DNA from: Reclinomonas americana ATCC 50394
Lineage: Eukaryota; Jakobida; Jakobea; Jakobida
NCBI GenBank assembly: GCA_048213135.1
Contig: PS015009.1
Coordinates: 1,054,001 to 1,118,000 of the forward strand
Direction of reading: 5' to 3'
Length of the DNA stretch: 64,000 nucleotides
The first letter of the stretch is position 1. The number at the start of each line of letters is the position of its first letter. The position numbers were made by a program, and so were the translations under genes. The notes beneath the pieces are model-generated. The model worked only from the letters and a program-made list of their open reading frames with translations. It ran no database searches and had not been told where the DNA came from. Below are positions 8,490-16,667 of this stretch, piece after piece.

Positions 8490-11327
8490 ATGTCTAAGAA
8501 ATTATTTTTACTGGATGCCTACGCCCTTATTTTCAGGGCGTACTATGCGCTCATCCGCAGCCCGCGTATTACCAGCAAGGGCCGTAATACCAATGCTCAG
8601 TTTGGTTTTACCAATACCCTGCTGGACCTGATCAAAAACCAGCAACCCACGCATATGGCCGTGTGCTTTGACACCGCCGCCGCCACGGAACGCCATACCG
8701 ATTTTGCCGATTATAAGGCCAATCGCCAGGAAACACCGGAAGACATCCGCGAGTCGGTGCCCGACATTCAGCGCATCATAGAAGGCATGAACATTCCTGT
8801 AATAGGAATCGACGGTTATGAGGCAGATGATGTAATTGGCGCCCTGGCCAAAAAAGCGGAAAAAGAAGGCTACGAGGTATACATGGTAACGCCGGATAAA
8901 GACTACGGCCAGCTGGTTACGGAAAACATTAAAATATACAAGCCGCCTTACCAGGGCAGCAACTTTGAAATACTGGGTCCGAAAGAGGTTTGCGAAAAAT
9001 GGGACATCGAAAATGTGAACCAGGTGATTGACATTTTAGGTATGATGGGCGACGCGGTGGACAATATCCCCGGCATACCCGGCGTGGGCGAAAAAACAGC
9101 AGCCAAATTGTTAAAGGAATATGGCAGCCTGGAAAAAGTCCTGGAAAATGCCGCGAACATCAAAGGCAAACTCGGCGAAAAAATTGTCGCGGGTAAAGAG
9201 CTGGCCATCATGAGCAAGAAACTGGCCACCATCATCACCGATGTGCCGGTTGAATTTCATGAAGAGAATTTCCGCATCAAGGAGATGAACAAAGACCTGC
9301 TGCGCACCGTTTTCGCCGAACTGGAATTTAAAACACTGGGCAAACGCATACTGGGAGAAGAAACCGAAGGCGGGCAAACCGTTACCACTGCTTCCTCCGC
9401 CCCTGCCAAACCCGCACAACAGCAGATGGATCTTTTCGGCAACATCATTGAGCCCGAGCCGGCGCCCGTTGCAGCAACTTCCGCCCCGTCGGAAGATGGC
9501 GTGGCCGATAAGAATATCCACAATACCCCGCATGAATACCTCCTCATCAATTCAGAAAAAGAAGCGGCTGAACTGGTGAAACTGCTGAAGAAAGAAAAAG
9601 AGATCTGCTTTGATACGGAAACCACCGGCATTGACCCCAACCTGGCCGAACTGGTGGGACTGAGTTTTTCCGTAGAACCCGGCAAAGGGTGGTATGTGAA
9701 CTGTCCGCCCGACCGCGATGCCTGTCTCTCGTTGCTTGAACTGTTCCGCCCGTTGTTTGACGATACTTCCAAAACCTGGATTGGACAGAATATCAAGTAC
9801 GATATGCTGATGATGAAGTGGTACGGTATTGAACTGAAAGGAGAGATATTTGATACCATGCTGGCCCATTACGTGATTGAGCCCGACGGCAAACGCGGCA
9901 TGGACGCACTGAGCGCCAAATACCTGGGTTATGAGCCGGTGCATATTGAAGAACTGATCGGCAAAAAAGGAAAAGGACAGGGCACCATGCGTGACGTGGA
10001 ACTGGATAAGATAAAAGACTATGCCGCGGAAGATGCCGACATCACCCTTCAGCTGAAAAACATTTTCCTGCCCCAGCTGGGAGAGAAAAAAGTGGACCGT
10101 GTTTTTTACGAAGTGGAGAACCCATTGGTGAAAGTGCTTACGGCTATGGAGTTTGAAGGCATACGCATTGATGAAGAATTCCTTCGCGATTACAGCAAAC
10201 AACTGGAGAAAGACGCCAAAGTAAGCGAGGAAGCGGTATACGAACAGGCCGGTGTGCGGTTTAACCTGGCCTCTCCCAAACAACTGGGCGAAGTATTATT
10301 TGAAAAACTGCAACTTGATCCCAAAGCGAAGAAAACCAAAACAGGTCAGTACGCTACCGGTGAAGATGTGCTGACCAAACTGGCGGTTCAGCATAAGATA
10401 TGCGACGACATCCTCGCCTTCCGCGAACTGACCAAGTTAAAGAATACATACGTTGACGCCCTCCCCGAACTGGTGAACCCCAAAACAGGCCGTGTGCATA
10501 CTTCCTATGCGCAGGCTGTGGCAGTAACCGGCAGGCTGAGCAGCAACAATCCCAACCTGCAGAACATTCCCGTACGTACAGAAAGGGGCCGCGAGATAAG
10601 AAAAGCGTTCATTCCCCGTGATAAGGACCATGTGCTGTTGTCGGCCGACTATTCACAAATTGAACTCCGCATTGTGGCGGCCATCAGCGGCGACGTTAAT
10701 ATGTGTGATGCTTTCCGCACGGGGCGTGACATCCATACTGCTACCGCGGCTAAAGTATTTGGGGTGGAAGAAAAAGAAGTGACCAAGGAAATGCGGTACA
10801 AAGCCAAGAGCGTGAACTTTGGTATCATATACGGACAAGGTGCATTCGGACTGGCGGAGAACCTGGGTATATCGCGTACCGAAGCCAAAGAGATCATCGA
10901 CAATTACAAAAAGCAATTTCCCAACATCCAGAAATACATGGATGATACCATCAACTTTGCCAAAGAGAACGGCTACGTGGAAACATTGATGGGCCGTAAA
11001 CGCTGGCTGCGTGACATCAACTCCGCCAACTTTACCGTACGGGGTTTTGCGGAACGCAACGCCATCAACTCACCGATACAGGGCTCCGCGGCGGACATGA
11101 TCAAGCTGGCCATGATCAGGATACACGAGGCTTTTCTTAAAAATAAGTTCCGTTCCAAAATGCTGTTGCAGGTGCATGATGAATTGGTGTTTGACGCCCA
11201 CCGCGACGAGATCGAACTCATTAAACCTGTTATCCTGGAATGTATGCAATCGGCGCTGGCACTGCCCCAGGGCGTACCTACCGACGCGGAAGTGGGTATG
11301 GGGGAGAATTGGCTGGCAGCACATTAA
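8490..11327 (+). CDS. polA: DNA polymerase I
   Basis: A 945-residue protein with the full three-domain layout. Residues about 1-290 form the 5'-3' exonuclease (DAYALIFRAYYAL, DGYEADDVIGALA, TPDKDYGQLV, GIPGVGEKTA). Residues about 350-530 form the 3'-5' exonuclease, in which the metal-binding Asp-Thr-Glu of CFDTETTGI is present, so proofreading is probably active. The polymerase domain follows with motif A (SADYSQIELR), motif B (RYKAKSVNFGIIYG) and motif C (VHDELVFD). It fills gaps in excision repair and removes Okazaki primers. The ATG at 8490 (MSKKLFLLDAY) is chosen over one six codons upstream because it matches the usual family start. Between the domains is a Pro/Ala-rich linker. Confidence 0.98.
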   Translation: MSKKLFLLDAYALIFRAYYALIRSPRITSKGRNTNAQFGFTNTLLDLIKNQQPTHMAVCFDTAAATERHTDFADYKANRQETPEDIRESVPDIQRIIEGMNIPVIGIDGYEADDVIGALAKKAEKEGYEVYMVTPDKDYGQLVTENIKIYKPPYQGSNFEILGPKEVCEKWDIENVNQVIDILGMMGDAVDNIPGIPGVGEKTAAKLLKEYGSLEKVLENAANIKGKLGEKIVAGKELAIMSKKLATIITDVPVEFHEENFRIKEMNKDLLRTVFAELEFKTLGKRILGEETEGGQTVTTASSAPAKPAQQQMDLFGNIIEPEPAPVAATSAPSEDGVADKNIHNTPHEYLLINSEKEAAELVKLLKKEKEICFDTETTGIDPNLAELVGLSFSVEPGKGWYVNCPPDRDACLSLLELFRPLFDDTSKTWIGQNIKYDMLMMKWYGIELKGEIFDTMLAHYVIEPDGKRGMDALSAKYLGYEPVHIEELIGKKGKGQGTMRDVELDKIKDYAAEDADITLQLKNIFLPQLGEKKVDRVFYEVENPLVKVLTAMEFEGIRIDEEFLRDYSKQLEKDAKVSEEAVYEQAGVRFNLASPKQLGEVLFEKLQLDPKAKKTKTGQYATGEDVLTKLAVQHKICDDILAFRELTKLKNTYVDALPELVNPKTGRVHTSYAQAVAVTGRLSSNNPNLQNIPVRTERGREIRKAFIPRDKDHVLLSADYSQIELRIVAAISGDVNMCDAFRTGRDIHTATAAKVFGVEEKEVTKEMRYKAKSVNFGIIYGQGAFGLAENLGISRTEAKEIIDNYKKQFPNIQKYMDDTINFAKENGYVETLMGRKRWLRDINSANFTVRGFAERNAINSPIQGSAADMIKLAMIRIHEAFLKNKFRSKMLLQVHDELVFDAHRDEIELIKPVILECMQSALALPQGVPTDAEVGMGENWLAAH

Positions 11328-11337
11328 TCAATTACAA

Positions 11338-11405
11338 ATTACGAATTACGAATGCCTTCAAATTTGATGATGCCCTGATCGACATACCCATTCGTAATTC
11401 GTAAT
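11338..11405. repeat. 17-bp perfect inverted repeat
   Basis: Arms ATTACGAATTACGAATG (11338-11354) and CATTCGTAATTCGTAAT (11389-11405) are perfectly complementary around a 34-base spacer, and a further partial copy (AAAATTCGTAATT) follows. It lies between polA and the DsbA-like gene. It could act as a transcription barrier after polA or be a small dispersed palindromic element. No T run follows, so it is not a standard terminator. Confidence 0.75.
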
Positions 11406-11423
11406 TTAAAATTCGTAATTCAA

Positions 11424-12074
11424 ATGACCCCTCTTCTTATATACTGCTACGACGCCTACTGCGGCTGGTGTTACGGCTTCAGTCCCGTGATGAAAAAAGT
11501 CATGGAGGAATTCGGTGACCGCCTAGATATAGAAGTACTGAGCGGCGGCATGATGACGGGTGACAATGTACGCTCCATAGCCGTGATGGGGCCTTATATA
11601 CAGGGCGCCTATACAAGGGTGGAAGAATTGACCGGCATCCGCTTTGGGGAGGATTTTTTATGGCATGTATTTCACCCTCAGGAAAGCGATTGGGTGATGA
11701 ACTCGGAAAAACCGGCCATCGCCCTCTGCATTTTTAAAGAACAACAACCCGAACGGCAGCTGGAATTCGCTTCAGACCTGCAATACGCCCTCAACTACGA
11801 AGGACGTGATCTTGATGATAACGAAGCCTACCGTCATTTACTGGAGAAATATGCGTTGAACGCTGAAGATTTTTATACCAAACTGGCCAGCGATGAATAC
11901 CGGGAGAAGGCCCAATACGAGTTCTCTCTTTGCCGCCAGCTGCAGGTGGACAGCTTTCCGCAAGTGCTCCTCCAACTCTCCGATTCCAAATTTTTCCTGC
12001 TCACCAAAGGCTTTACCCCATACGAGGAACTGCAGCTCCGTATAAGAGCTGTACTGGAAGAACAGGCCCAATAA
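11424..12074 (+). CDS. DsbA-family (FrnE-like) thioredoxin-fold oxidoreductase
   Basis: A 216-residue protein with a thioredoxin-fold N-terminus and active site CGWC at residues about 13-16 (DAYCGWCYGFSP), then a long helical insertion, and near the C-terminus the cis-Pro segment VDSFPQVLLQL. This is the DsbA/FrnE arrangement, which catalyses dithiol-disulfide exchange. There is no signal peptide, so it acts in the cytoplasm, as is usual for FrnE-like members, and is more likely an isomerase or stress-linked thiol protein than a periplasmic oxidase. It stands alone. Confidence 0.88.
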   Translation: MTPLLIYCYDAYCGWCYGFSPVMKKVMEEFGDRLDIEVLSGGMMTGDNVRSIAVMGPYIQGAYTRVEELTGIRFGEDFLWHVFHPQESDWVMNSEKPAIALCIFKEQQPERQLEFASDLQYALNYEGRDLDDNEAYRHLLEKYALNAEDFYTKLASDEYREKAQYEFSLCRQLQVDSFPQVLLQLSDSKFFLLTKGFTPYEELQLRIRAVLEEQAQ

Positions 12075-12164
12075 GTTCACATTATTGATTTTTTGCTTTG
12101 ATTCCCGGGTTCCGGGTTGTATTTTTCATGCCCGCGACTATTTTCAAACCTCAAATATTTATTT

Positions 12165-12830
12165 ATGAAGAAAACTATCGTAACGATCTGCACAGCTACC
12201 GTGGTGTTATTTTCCTGCAACAGCGGCGAAAAAGACAAAGCCACTACAGAAAAAACTGAAGTAAAGGAAGAAAAGAAAACCGGCGATACCGCAACGGCCC
12301 CATCAGGCATCGACCCTAAAGACACGGCAGCGGTAATGAAAGCCTGGAACGACTTCAAAACGCCCGGCCCCATGCACAAATGGCTGAACGAACAGGCCGG
12401 CACCTGGACGGGCGAAGCTTCACAATGGATGGACCCCTCCGCCCCGCCTGTGAAAAGCAAAGTAAGTATAGTAAATACCAATATCCTGAACGGGCTTTAC
12501 CAGGAATCCAAATTCACCGGCAGCATGTTTGGCGCTCCTTTTGAAGGCCGCAGCACTACAGGCTACGATAACGTGAAAAAGGTGTTCGTAAGCACCTGGA
12601 TCGATAATTCCGGCTCGGGCATCGTTGTTATGACGGGTACCTGGGATGATGCCACTAAAACACTGAATATGAAGGGGAAACAAAGCGACCCGGTTTCGGG
12701 TAAGGAATCGGACATCCGTGAGGAACTGAAGGTTGTAGATACCAATACACAGGTAATGACCATGTATGGTACCGGATGGGATGGCAAGGAAACGAAATTT
12801 ATGGAGTGCACCCTTACCCGGAAGAAATAA
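12165..12830 (+). CDS. DUF1579-domain lipoprotein
   Basis: A 221-residue protein beginning MKKTIVTICTATVVLFSC, a lipoprotein signal with Cys18, then a Lys/Glu/Thr-rich linker (to about residue 60). From about residue 75 the DUF1579 pattern is clear: LNEQAGTWTGEASQW, RSTTGYDNVKKVFVSTW, TGTWDDATKTLNM. The domain is a lipocalin-like beta barrel of unknown ligand. The ATG at 12165 is preferred to one 16 codons upstream because only it gives a signal peptide. A hairpin follows the stop. Confidence 0.85.
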   Translation: MKKTIVTICTATVVLFSCNSGEKDKATTEKTEVKEEKKTGDTATAPSGIDPKDTAAVMKAWNDFKTPGPMHKWLNEQAGTWTGEASQWMDPSAPPVKSKVSIVNTNILNGLYQESKFTGSMFGAPFEGRSTTGYDNVKKVFVSTWIDNSGSGIVVMTGTWDDATKTLNMKGKQSDPVSGKESDIREELKVVDTNTQVMTMYGTGWDGKETKFMECTLTRKK

Positions 12831-12852
12831 AACGATTATACAGAAAAAAGAA

Positions 12853-12880
12853 AATGGCCACTGTACGAATAGTGGCCATT
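12853..12880. terminator. Hairpin after the DUF1579 gene
   Basis: Perfect 10-bp stem AATGGCCACT / AGTGGCCATT around an 8-base loop, further enclosed by TATACAG / CTGTATA. No strong T run follows on the plus strand, but an A-rich stretch precedes it, so on the minus strand it would look like a terminator with a U-rich tail. Probably bidirectional. Confidence 0.55.
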
Positions 12881-13069
12881 CCTGTATAGGGTACGGACAT
12901 TGGAATCTTTTACCAACCGCGATATAACTACTACTGTTCTTTCGTAAGGTATGGTGATAGCTTCCGCTACGCTGGCAAAGTAATAAATATCCGGCAACCC
13001 GAATACCCGTTTTAAAACGGTAGTTAGCCAGGTTCCGTTAACAAAAAAAAATCTTATAAGGCGTTCTTT

Positions 13070-13234
13070 TCAGCCCCGGCGGGCTTTACAGTAAGACAGG
13101 CAATAATACAAAATATCCATACCAGGCCTGTGCAGGCGATCGGTGGTAAAAAGGTGAAAAAAAGCCATGATCACGAAGCTGGCGGCGGATAATAATTGCA
13201 GGATGATCGCAATGACAATCCAGTTTTTTTTCAT
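13070..13234 (-). CDS. Small membrane protein, probably frameshifted
   Basis: As written, the frame from the ATG at 13234 encodes 54 residues: MKKNWIVIAIILQLLSAASF, one clear membrane helix, then a charged tail ending at 13070. At a run of seven T (minus strand, around 13157-13163) the frame shifted by one base would instead continue as a second hydrophobic helix (IACTGLVWIFCIIACLTV) and end at 13054. That continuation is much more protein-like, so the true product is probably a two-helix membrane protein of about 59 residues. It lies just downstream of the DUF1801 gene. No family recognised. Confidence 0.45.
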   Translation of the reverse strand: MKKNWIVIAIILQLLSAASFVIMAFFHLFTTDRLHRPGMDILYYCLSYCKARRG

Positions 13235-13251
13235 AGCAGCAGTTATAATGA

Positions 13252-13710
13252 TCAGGAGCGCTGCAGCACTTTTTCATACATAGCTATCCAGTCCTGCGGT
13301 GTGATCTTAGCCGTTAGTTCACCAATGAGCTGGTAAGGAATATGTTCCGGCTTTTTGAAACGGACACAACTTTTACCCATATCCAGTTTGGTGGGTACCG
13401 CTTTGGCATAACCATCGGTAAACCATTTCAGCAGTTGGGGATCGCCATAAATACCCATATGGTAAAGGGCTATAAAATTCTTTTGTGAAGCAATGCACAT
13501 AAACGGCAGCGGCAGTTTGGGATCACAATGATATCCCGCCGGGTAAATACTGTGGGGCACTACATAACCGATCATGCCATAACTCATCACCTCCTTAAAC
13601 CCTTTGGGCAGGTTCTTCTTAATTGTTTTGCGGAGTTTGATCATCGCTTCCTTCCGGTCTTCGGGCAGGCTGTCAATATATTCGTCCGGCGTAGCAGCTT
13701 TGGATTGCAT
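13252..13710 (-). CDS. DUF1801-domain protein (YdhG-like)
   Basis: A 152-residue cytoplasmic protein matching the DUF1801 fold: TPDEYIDSLPEDRKEAMIKLRKTI at the N-terminus, YGMIGYVVP in the middle, then FIALYHMGIYGD and MGKSCVRFKKPEHIP towards the end. The domain is related to frataxin/YdhG-like folds and its biochemical role is not established. It sits in a minus-strand run of small genes (VOC protein, exported DUF6265-like protein, this gene). Confidence 0.85.
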   Translation of the reverse strand: MQSKAATPDEYIDSLPEDRKEAMIKLRKTIKKNLPKGFKEVMSYGMIGYVVPHSIYPAGYHCDPKLPLPFMCIASQKNFIALYHMGIYGDPQLLKWFTDGYAKAVPTKLDMGKSCVRFKKPEHIPYQLIGELTAKITPQDWIAMYEKVLQRS

Positions 13711-13722
13711 GGCAGTAATTAT

Positions 13723-14214
13723 TTAGGGTACCCTTGAATAATAAAAGTTACTTCTTTTTTTGCTGTTATCCACGGCATCGTCTATCCAGGCATGTACAGA
13801 ATCTTTATTGATAAGTTTATAGCAGATGCGTTTGGGAAAATCGTGCTGCAGGTTCTCAAAAACAAACAGGCTGTCGGTAATGCTTGCCAGTTTGAAAGAA
13901 ACAGGCTGTTTCTGGTTTTGTTCTTCAACAGTGGAAATATAAAAAATGCCGTCTCTTGTCCGGCGCAGGGCCACCCTTTCAGTAACGGTTGTATCTGTGC
14001 CTTTGATGATGTAGCCCCTGCTTTGCATATAGTTCTTCCCTACCCGTACCCATTCTTCGCCGATGGCCCCTTTTTTGGTTTTCATCATCCAGCGGCCCTG
14101 CAGCATATACAGTTTTTTGAATTCCTTGATATCGGGCGGATCGGTAAAGGCAATACCTGTCCATCCCGCCAGTAGCAGAATAACCAGGCTGATAATGAAG
14201 TGGCGGCTTTTCAT
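13723..14214 (-). CDS. Exported DUF6265-like protein
   Basis: A 163-residue protein with an N-terminal hydrophobic signal (HFIISLVILLLAGWTGIAFT). The mature part begins at a LQGRWMMK strand and includes GEEWVRVGKNYMQSRGYII and LQHDFPKRICY, the pattern of the small beta-barrel family annotated DUF6265. That family's function is not known. It sits 12 bases upstream of the DUF1801 gene, suggesting cotranscription. Confidence 0.7.
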   Translation of the reverse strand: MKSRHFIISLVILLLAGWTGIAFTDPPDIKEFKKLYMLQGRWMMKTKKGAIGEEWVRVGKNYMQSRGYIIKGTDTTVTERVALRRTRDGIFYISTVEEQNQKQPVSFKLASITDSLFVFENLQHDFPKRICYKLINKDSVHAWIDDAVDNSKKRSNFYYSRVP

Positions 14215-14223
14215 GCAGTTGTA

Positions 14224-14607
14224 TTATTGCGGAACGGAGTGCAGGCCTATGCGGTTGCCTTCAGTATCAATGAGTACGGCCATAAAACCATAGTCGGGCG
14301 ATATTTCTGTTTTGGGCACCATAATCGTTCCACCCGCTGCTTCCACCCTGTCGAGTACCTGTTGTACATCGGGGTTACCATTGAGGTAGATCAATGGGCC
14401 GTCGGTGGCGGATGGTTTATGGAAACCGCCGCTGTCAACCAAAGCCCCTCCTACCTGGTTCATCATATCATTCAGCGGGAACATCCTCATTTTAATATTG
14501 GGAAGATCCATGGGAATAAGGTTTATACCGAAGATGGTCTCATAAAATTTCTGTGCTCTTTCCAGGTCACTGGCTGGTATTTCGAACCAGCTGATGGCAT
14601 TGTTCAT
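14224..14607 (-). CDS. VOC-superfamily protein (glyoxalase/bleomycin-resistance fold)
   Basis: A 127-residue single-chain vicinal-oxygen-chelate protein. The first beta-alpha-beta-beta-beta unit starts NAISWFEIPASDLERAQKFY and the second includes PLIYLNGNPDVQQVLDRVEAAGG and ends with DTEGNRIGLHS. The usual metal-binding Glu of the last strand is replaced in this GNRIGLHS segment, so metal catalysis is not assured. Many members are annotated only as glyoxalase-like. It is the upstream gene of a three-gene minus-strand run. Confidence 0.87.
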   Translation of the reverse strand: MNNAISWFEIPASDLERAQKFYETIFGINLIPMDLPNIKMRMFPLNDMMNQVGGALVDSGGFHKPSATDGPLIYLNGNPDVQQVLDRVEAAGGTIMVPKTEISPDYGFMAVLIDTEGNRIGLHSVPQ

Positions 14608-14699
14608 ATGGCTTTAATTTAGATGATCACGGGCCGCGGTACAGCGGCTTTCTTTTTTACAAGATCGACAAAAAATTGGAAAAGGTATTGCTGTTCATA

Positions 14700-14729
14700 A
14701 AAAAACCCTGCTGCCTTGCGGCAACAGGG
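14700..14729 (-). terminator. Intrinsic terminator of the Spy-like gene
   Basis: Read on the minus strand: CCCTGTTGCC-GCAA-GGCAGCAGGG, a stem with one mismatch, followed by a run of seven T. It lies about 40 bases beyond the stop of the gene at 14768. Confidence 0.85.
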
Positions 14730-14767
14730 AATCTAACTTAACCAAAAACCACCTTTATTAGTATTTT

Positions 14768-15139
14768 TTAGCGGCCTCCTCCACGCTGTCCCCTTTGCGG
14801 GCGCATGGATGGCTCAATTTCGTCTTTCCATTTTTTGAACTGCTCTTCGGTGAAGATCAGTTTCAGCTTGGCATCCCTTTCGTCTGACAGTTTCTGACGG
14901 TTGGCCCTCATGGCCTCCCTGTCTACCTGCCCGCCGGAAGCCATTGCTTCTTCCATCATTTTCTGACTTTCGCGGTAGAACGTAGCGAAAGCACTGTCGG
15001 TTTTGGCCGACTTATCGGCATCCAGTTTAAAATCAACCAGTTTTTCCTTTACTTCTTTAACTCTTTCTTCAACGGTTTTGCGTTGAAAACCTCCCTGTGC
15101 CATCAGGCCGGTGGTAGTCAGTAAGGCGGCGATGCCCAT
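14768..15139 (-). CDS. Small exported Spy/CpxP-like protein, N-terminus probably frameshifted
   Basis: The open frame begins MGIAALLTTTGLMAQ at 15139, a signal peptide lacking its positive start. The better start is the ATG at 15159, whose reading breaks after three codons because a run holds seven A; with eight it would read MKKKIIV directly into this frame. The mature part is helical and charged, with DFKLDADKSAKTDSAF and KLIFTEEQFKKWKDEIEP, then a Gly/Arg-rich end, the layout of Bacteroidota Spy/CpxP-type (LTXXQ-like) periplasmic proteins. It has its own copy of the putative ECF promoter (15191-15221) and a terminator. Confidence 0.7.
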   Translation of the reverse strand: MGIAALLTTTGLMAQGGFQRKTVEERVKEVKEKLVDFKLDADKSAKTDSAFATFYRESQKMMEEAMASGGQVDREAMRANRQKLSDERDAKLKLIFTEEQFKKWKDEIEPSMRPQRGQRGGGR

Positions 15140-15190
15140 TACGATGATCTTTTTTTCATCTTGTTTTTAATTTTCGATTAAGGATTTATT

Positions 15191-15221
15191 AATTAGACGA
15201 CATCGTTTGGAAAAACTGTCG
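15191..15221 (-). promoter_or_regulatory. Putative ECF-sigma promoter, copy 2 (Spy-like gene)
   Basis: On the minus strand CGACAGTTTT, 11 bases, TCGTCTAATT. The two 10-base blocks and their spacing are identical to those before the OM receptor gene (19552-19582), while the 11 bases between differ. The -10 part contains CGTC, common in ECF promoters. It ends 31 bases before the likely ATG at 15159. Confidence 0.65.
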
Positions 15222-15230
15222 CTGTACAAC

Positions 15231-15719
15231 TTATTTTTTCTCCTCTTTTTTTCCGTCGGGATTCCTGCGGTTGAAGACCTTGTAAAAAAGAGAGTCGAAC
15301 TTCGGGCGCTGGGCGTCGGTACACAGGTTACGGATGGAGCGGAGGTGGGTAAACATCTGCACTTCCATGGCTTCCTGGCCACCGGCGGATTGTTTTGCCA
15401 CCTGGCTGATCACAGAATCAGAGAAGCCGCCGGCCGCTAAGGTTTTGAACTGCTCTTCTTTACGGTTGCGCATGTTATCGAATGTGTTTTTCATTCTTTC
15501 CTTATGATTGTCGCTCAGCGTATCATACTGTTTCAGTTGTTCTTTGCTGAAACCGATCTCTTTTTCCAGGAAGGAAGCGATATAGGCTTTCCGGTCGGGA
15601 CGCTGGGGCCTTCCGCCGTCGCGCTGCGACAGGAAAAGGAAGATCATGGCGATGTTGCTCACGAGCAATATGCCAATGATCACGAGAAGCACTTTGTTCC
15701 TGTTTTGTTTTTCTGTCAT
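15231..15719 (-). CDS. Membrane-anchored Spy/CpxP-like periplasmic sensor
   Basis: A 162-residue protein with one N-terminal membrane helix (KVLLVIIGILLVSNIAMIFLFL) and a charged helical periplasmic part (FLEKEIGFSKEQLKQYDTLSD, then THLRSIRNLCTDAQRPKFDSLF), the pattern of the heavy-metal resistance/CpxP superfamily (CnrX-like), in which such proteins restrain an anti-sigma factor or sense envelope stress. Its ATG overlaps the stop of the upstream membrane protein gene by one base (15719), and that gene follows the sigma factor, so the context supports a sensing role. The ligand is unknown. Confidence 0.78.
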   Translation of the reverse strand: MTEKQNRNKVLLVIIGILLVSNIAMIFLFLSQRDGGRPQRPDRKAYIASFLEKEIGFSKEQLKQYDTLSDNHKERMKNTFDNMRNRKEEQFKTLAAGGFSDSVISQVAKQSAGGQEAMEVQMFTHLRSIRNLCTDAQRPKFDSLFYKVFNRRNPDGKKEEKK

Positions 15720-16048
15720 TATGGTTCGGTATTTTCTGTATCGTAAATAGTGGCTACGGTGTAGGAAAATTCATCCTGCCCGCTTTGTACCTGTTCTGCC
15801 ACGGGTTTAGAACCGCCCGGCTGGCTCACAAACATCCACACACAATTGGCCAGTATAAGCGAGCAAAGGGCGAAAGCCACCACGGGCCTGGTCAGGAAAC
15901 GACCGGCCTGCTCCCAGGCAGAAGCCGCATTGTCCATACGGGCGTGGATCCGTGTAAGCAGGTAGGGCCTGGGCTGAGCTCTTTGTATATTGTCTATACT
16001 GCTGAGCGCCTCTTCGGCCAGTTGCTGAATGTGTTTGTCTTTTTCCAT
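15719..16048 (-). CDS. Single-pass membrane protein, candidate anti-sigma factor
   Basis: A 109-residue protein with a soluble N-terminus (about residues 1-45), one membrane helix (VVAFALCSLILANCVWMFV) and a short outer tail. No zinc-binding anti-sigma motif (HxxxCxxC) is present. The gene starts 8 bases after the ECF sigma stop and overlaps the sensor gene by one base, the place where anti-sigma factors normally sit. Anti-sigma function is inferred from position and topology only. Confidence 0.65.
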   Translation of the reverse strand: MEKDKHIQQLAEEALSSIDNIQRAQPRPYLLTRIHARMDNAASAWEQAGRFLTRPVVAFALCSLILANCVWMFVSQPGGSKPVAEQVQSGQDEFSYTVATIYDTENTEP

Positions 16049-16056
16049 AACAATAG

Positions 16057-16638
16057 TTATTTACCGTTACGTTTATAATAGTCTTCCAATATCTTTTTCA
16101 GGTTGCTTTTGGCCCTGGCCATCAGCGATTCCACCGCGGTTACCGTGGTATCCATAATCGTGGCCACTTCCTGGTAACTCTGGTTCTCCATTTTATGCAG
16201 CGTAAAAGCGATACGCTGGTTGTCGGGCAATTGTTTCAGCGCGGCGAACAGGGCACCGGCTCCTTCCTTTTTCTCCAGTTGCACTCCCGGGTGATTGAAC
16301 TCCACACCATATGCCGCCTCTTCTTCCTGCCCGCCAAACAATCCCTGTATGAACCCGAACCGCTTTTTTCTTTTCTTCTTTTTCTCCAGGTCCAGCGACT
16401 TCGTCACGGTTATTTTATACAACCAGGTCGACAGTTTGGATTCACTCCTGAACCCGCCGATGGACTGGTACACCTGTATAAAAACATCCTGCGTTACATC
16501 GTCCGCGTCATCCTCATTCTGCACAATACCCAGCGCGGTGTTGTATACCATACCCTCGTACTCCTCCACCAGCTCACGAAAAGCCGATTCGTCGCCCTGC
16601 TGCAGCCTTACTGCCAGTTCAGATTGGTGGTTGGTCAA
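16057..16638 (-). CDS. ECF-type RNA polymerase sigma factor
   Basis: A 193-residue sigma-70 family protein of ECF size. Region 2 contains YNTALGIVQNEDDADDVTQDVFIQVYQ (2.2 core-binding) and then STWLYKITVTKSLD (2.4, -10 recognition). After a Lys-rich linker, region 4 shows LPDNQRIAFTLHKMENQSYQEVATIM and TAVESLMARAKSNLKK (helix-turn-helix for the -35 element). It lies between an OM beta-barrel gene and a membrane/sensor gene pair, so it probably answers an envelope signal. The repeated 31-bp element at 15191 and 19552 is its likely target. Confidence 0.95.
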   Translation of the reverse strand: MTNHQSELAVRLQQGDESAFRELVEEYEGMVYNTALGIVQNEDDADDVTQDVFIQVYQSIGGFRSESKLSTWLYKITVTKSLDLEKKKKRKKRFGFIQGLFGGQEEEAAYGVEFNHPGVQLEKKEGAGALFAALKQLPDNQRIAFTLHKMENQSYQEVATIMDTTVTAVESLMARAKSNLKKILEDYYKRNGK

Positions 16639-16667
16639 GTTGGTGGTTTTTGTCCGCTCTAAATTAA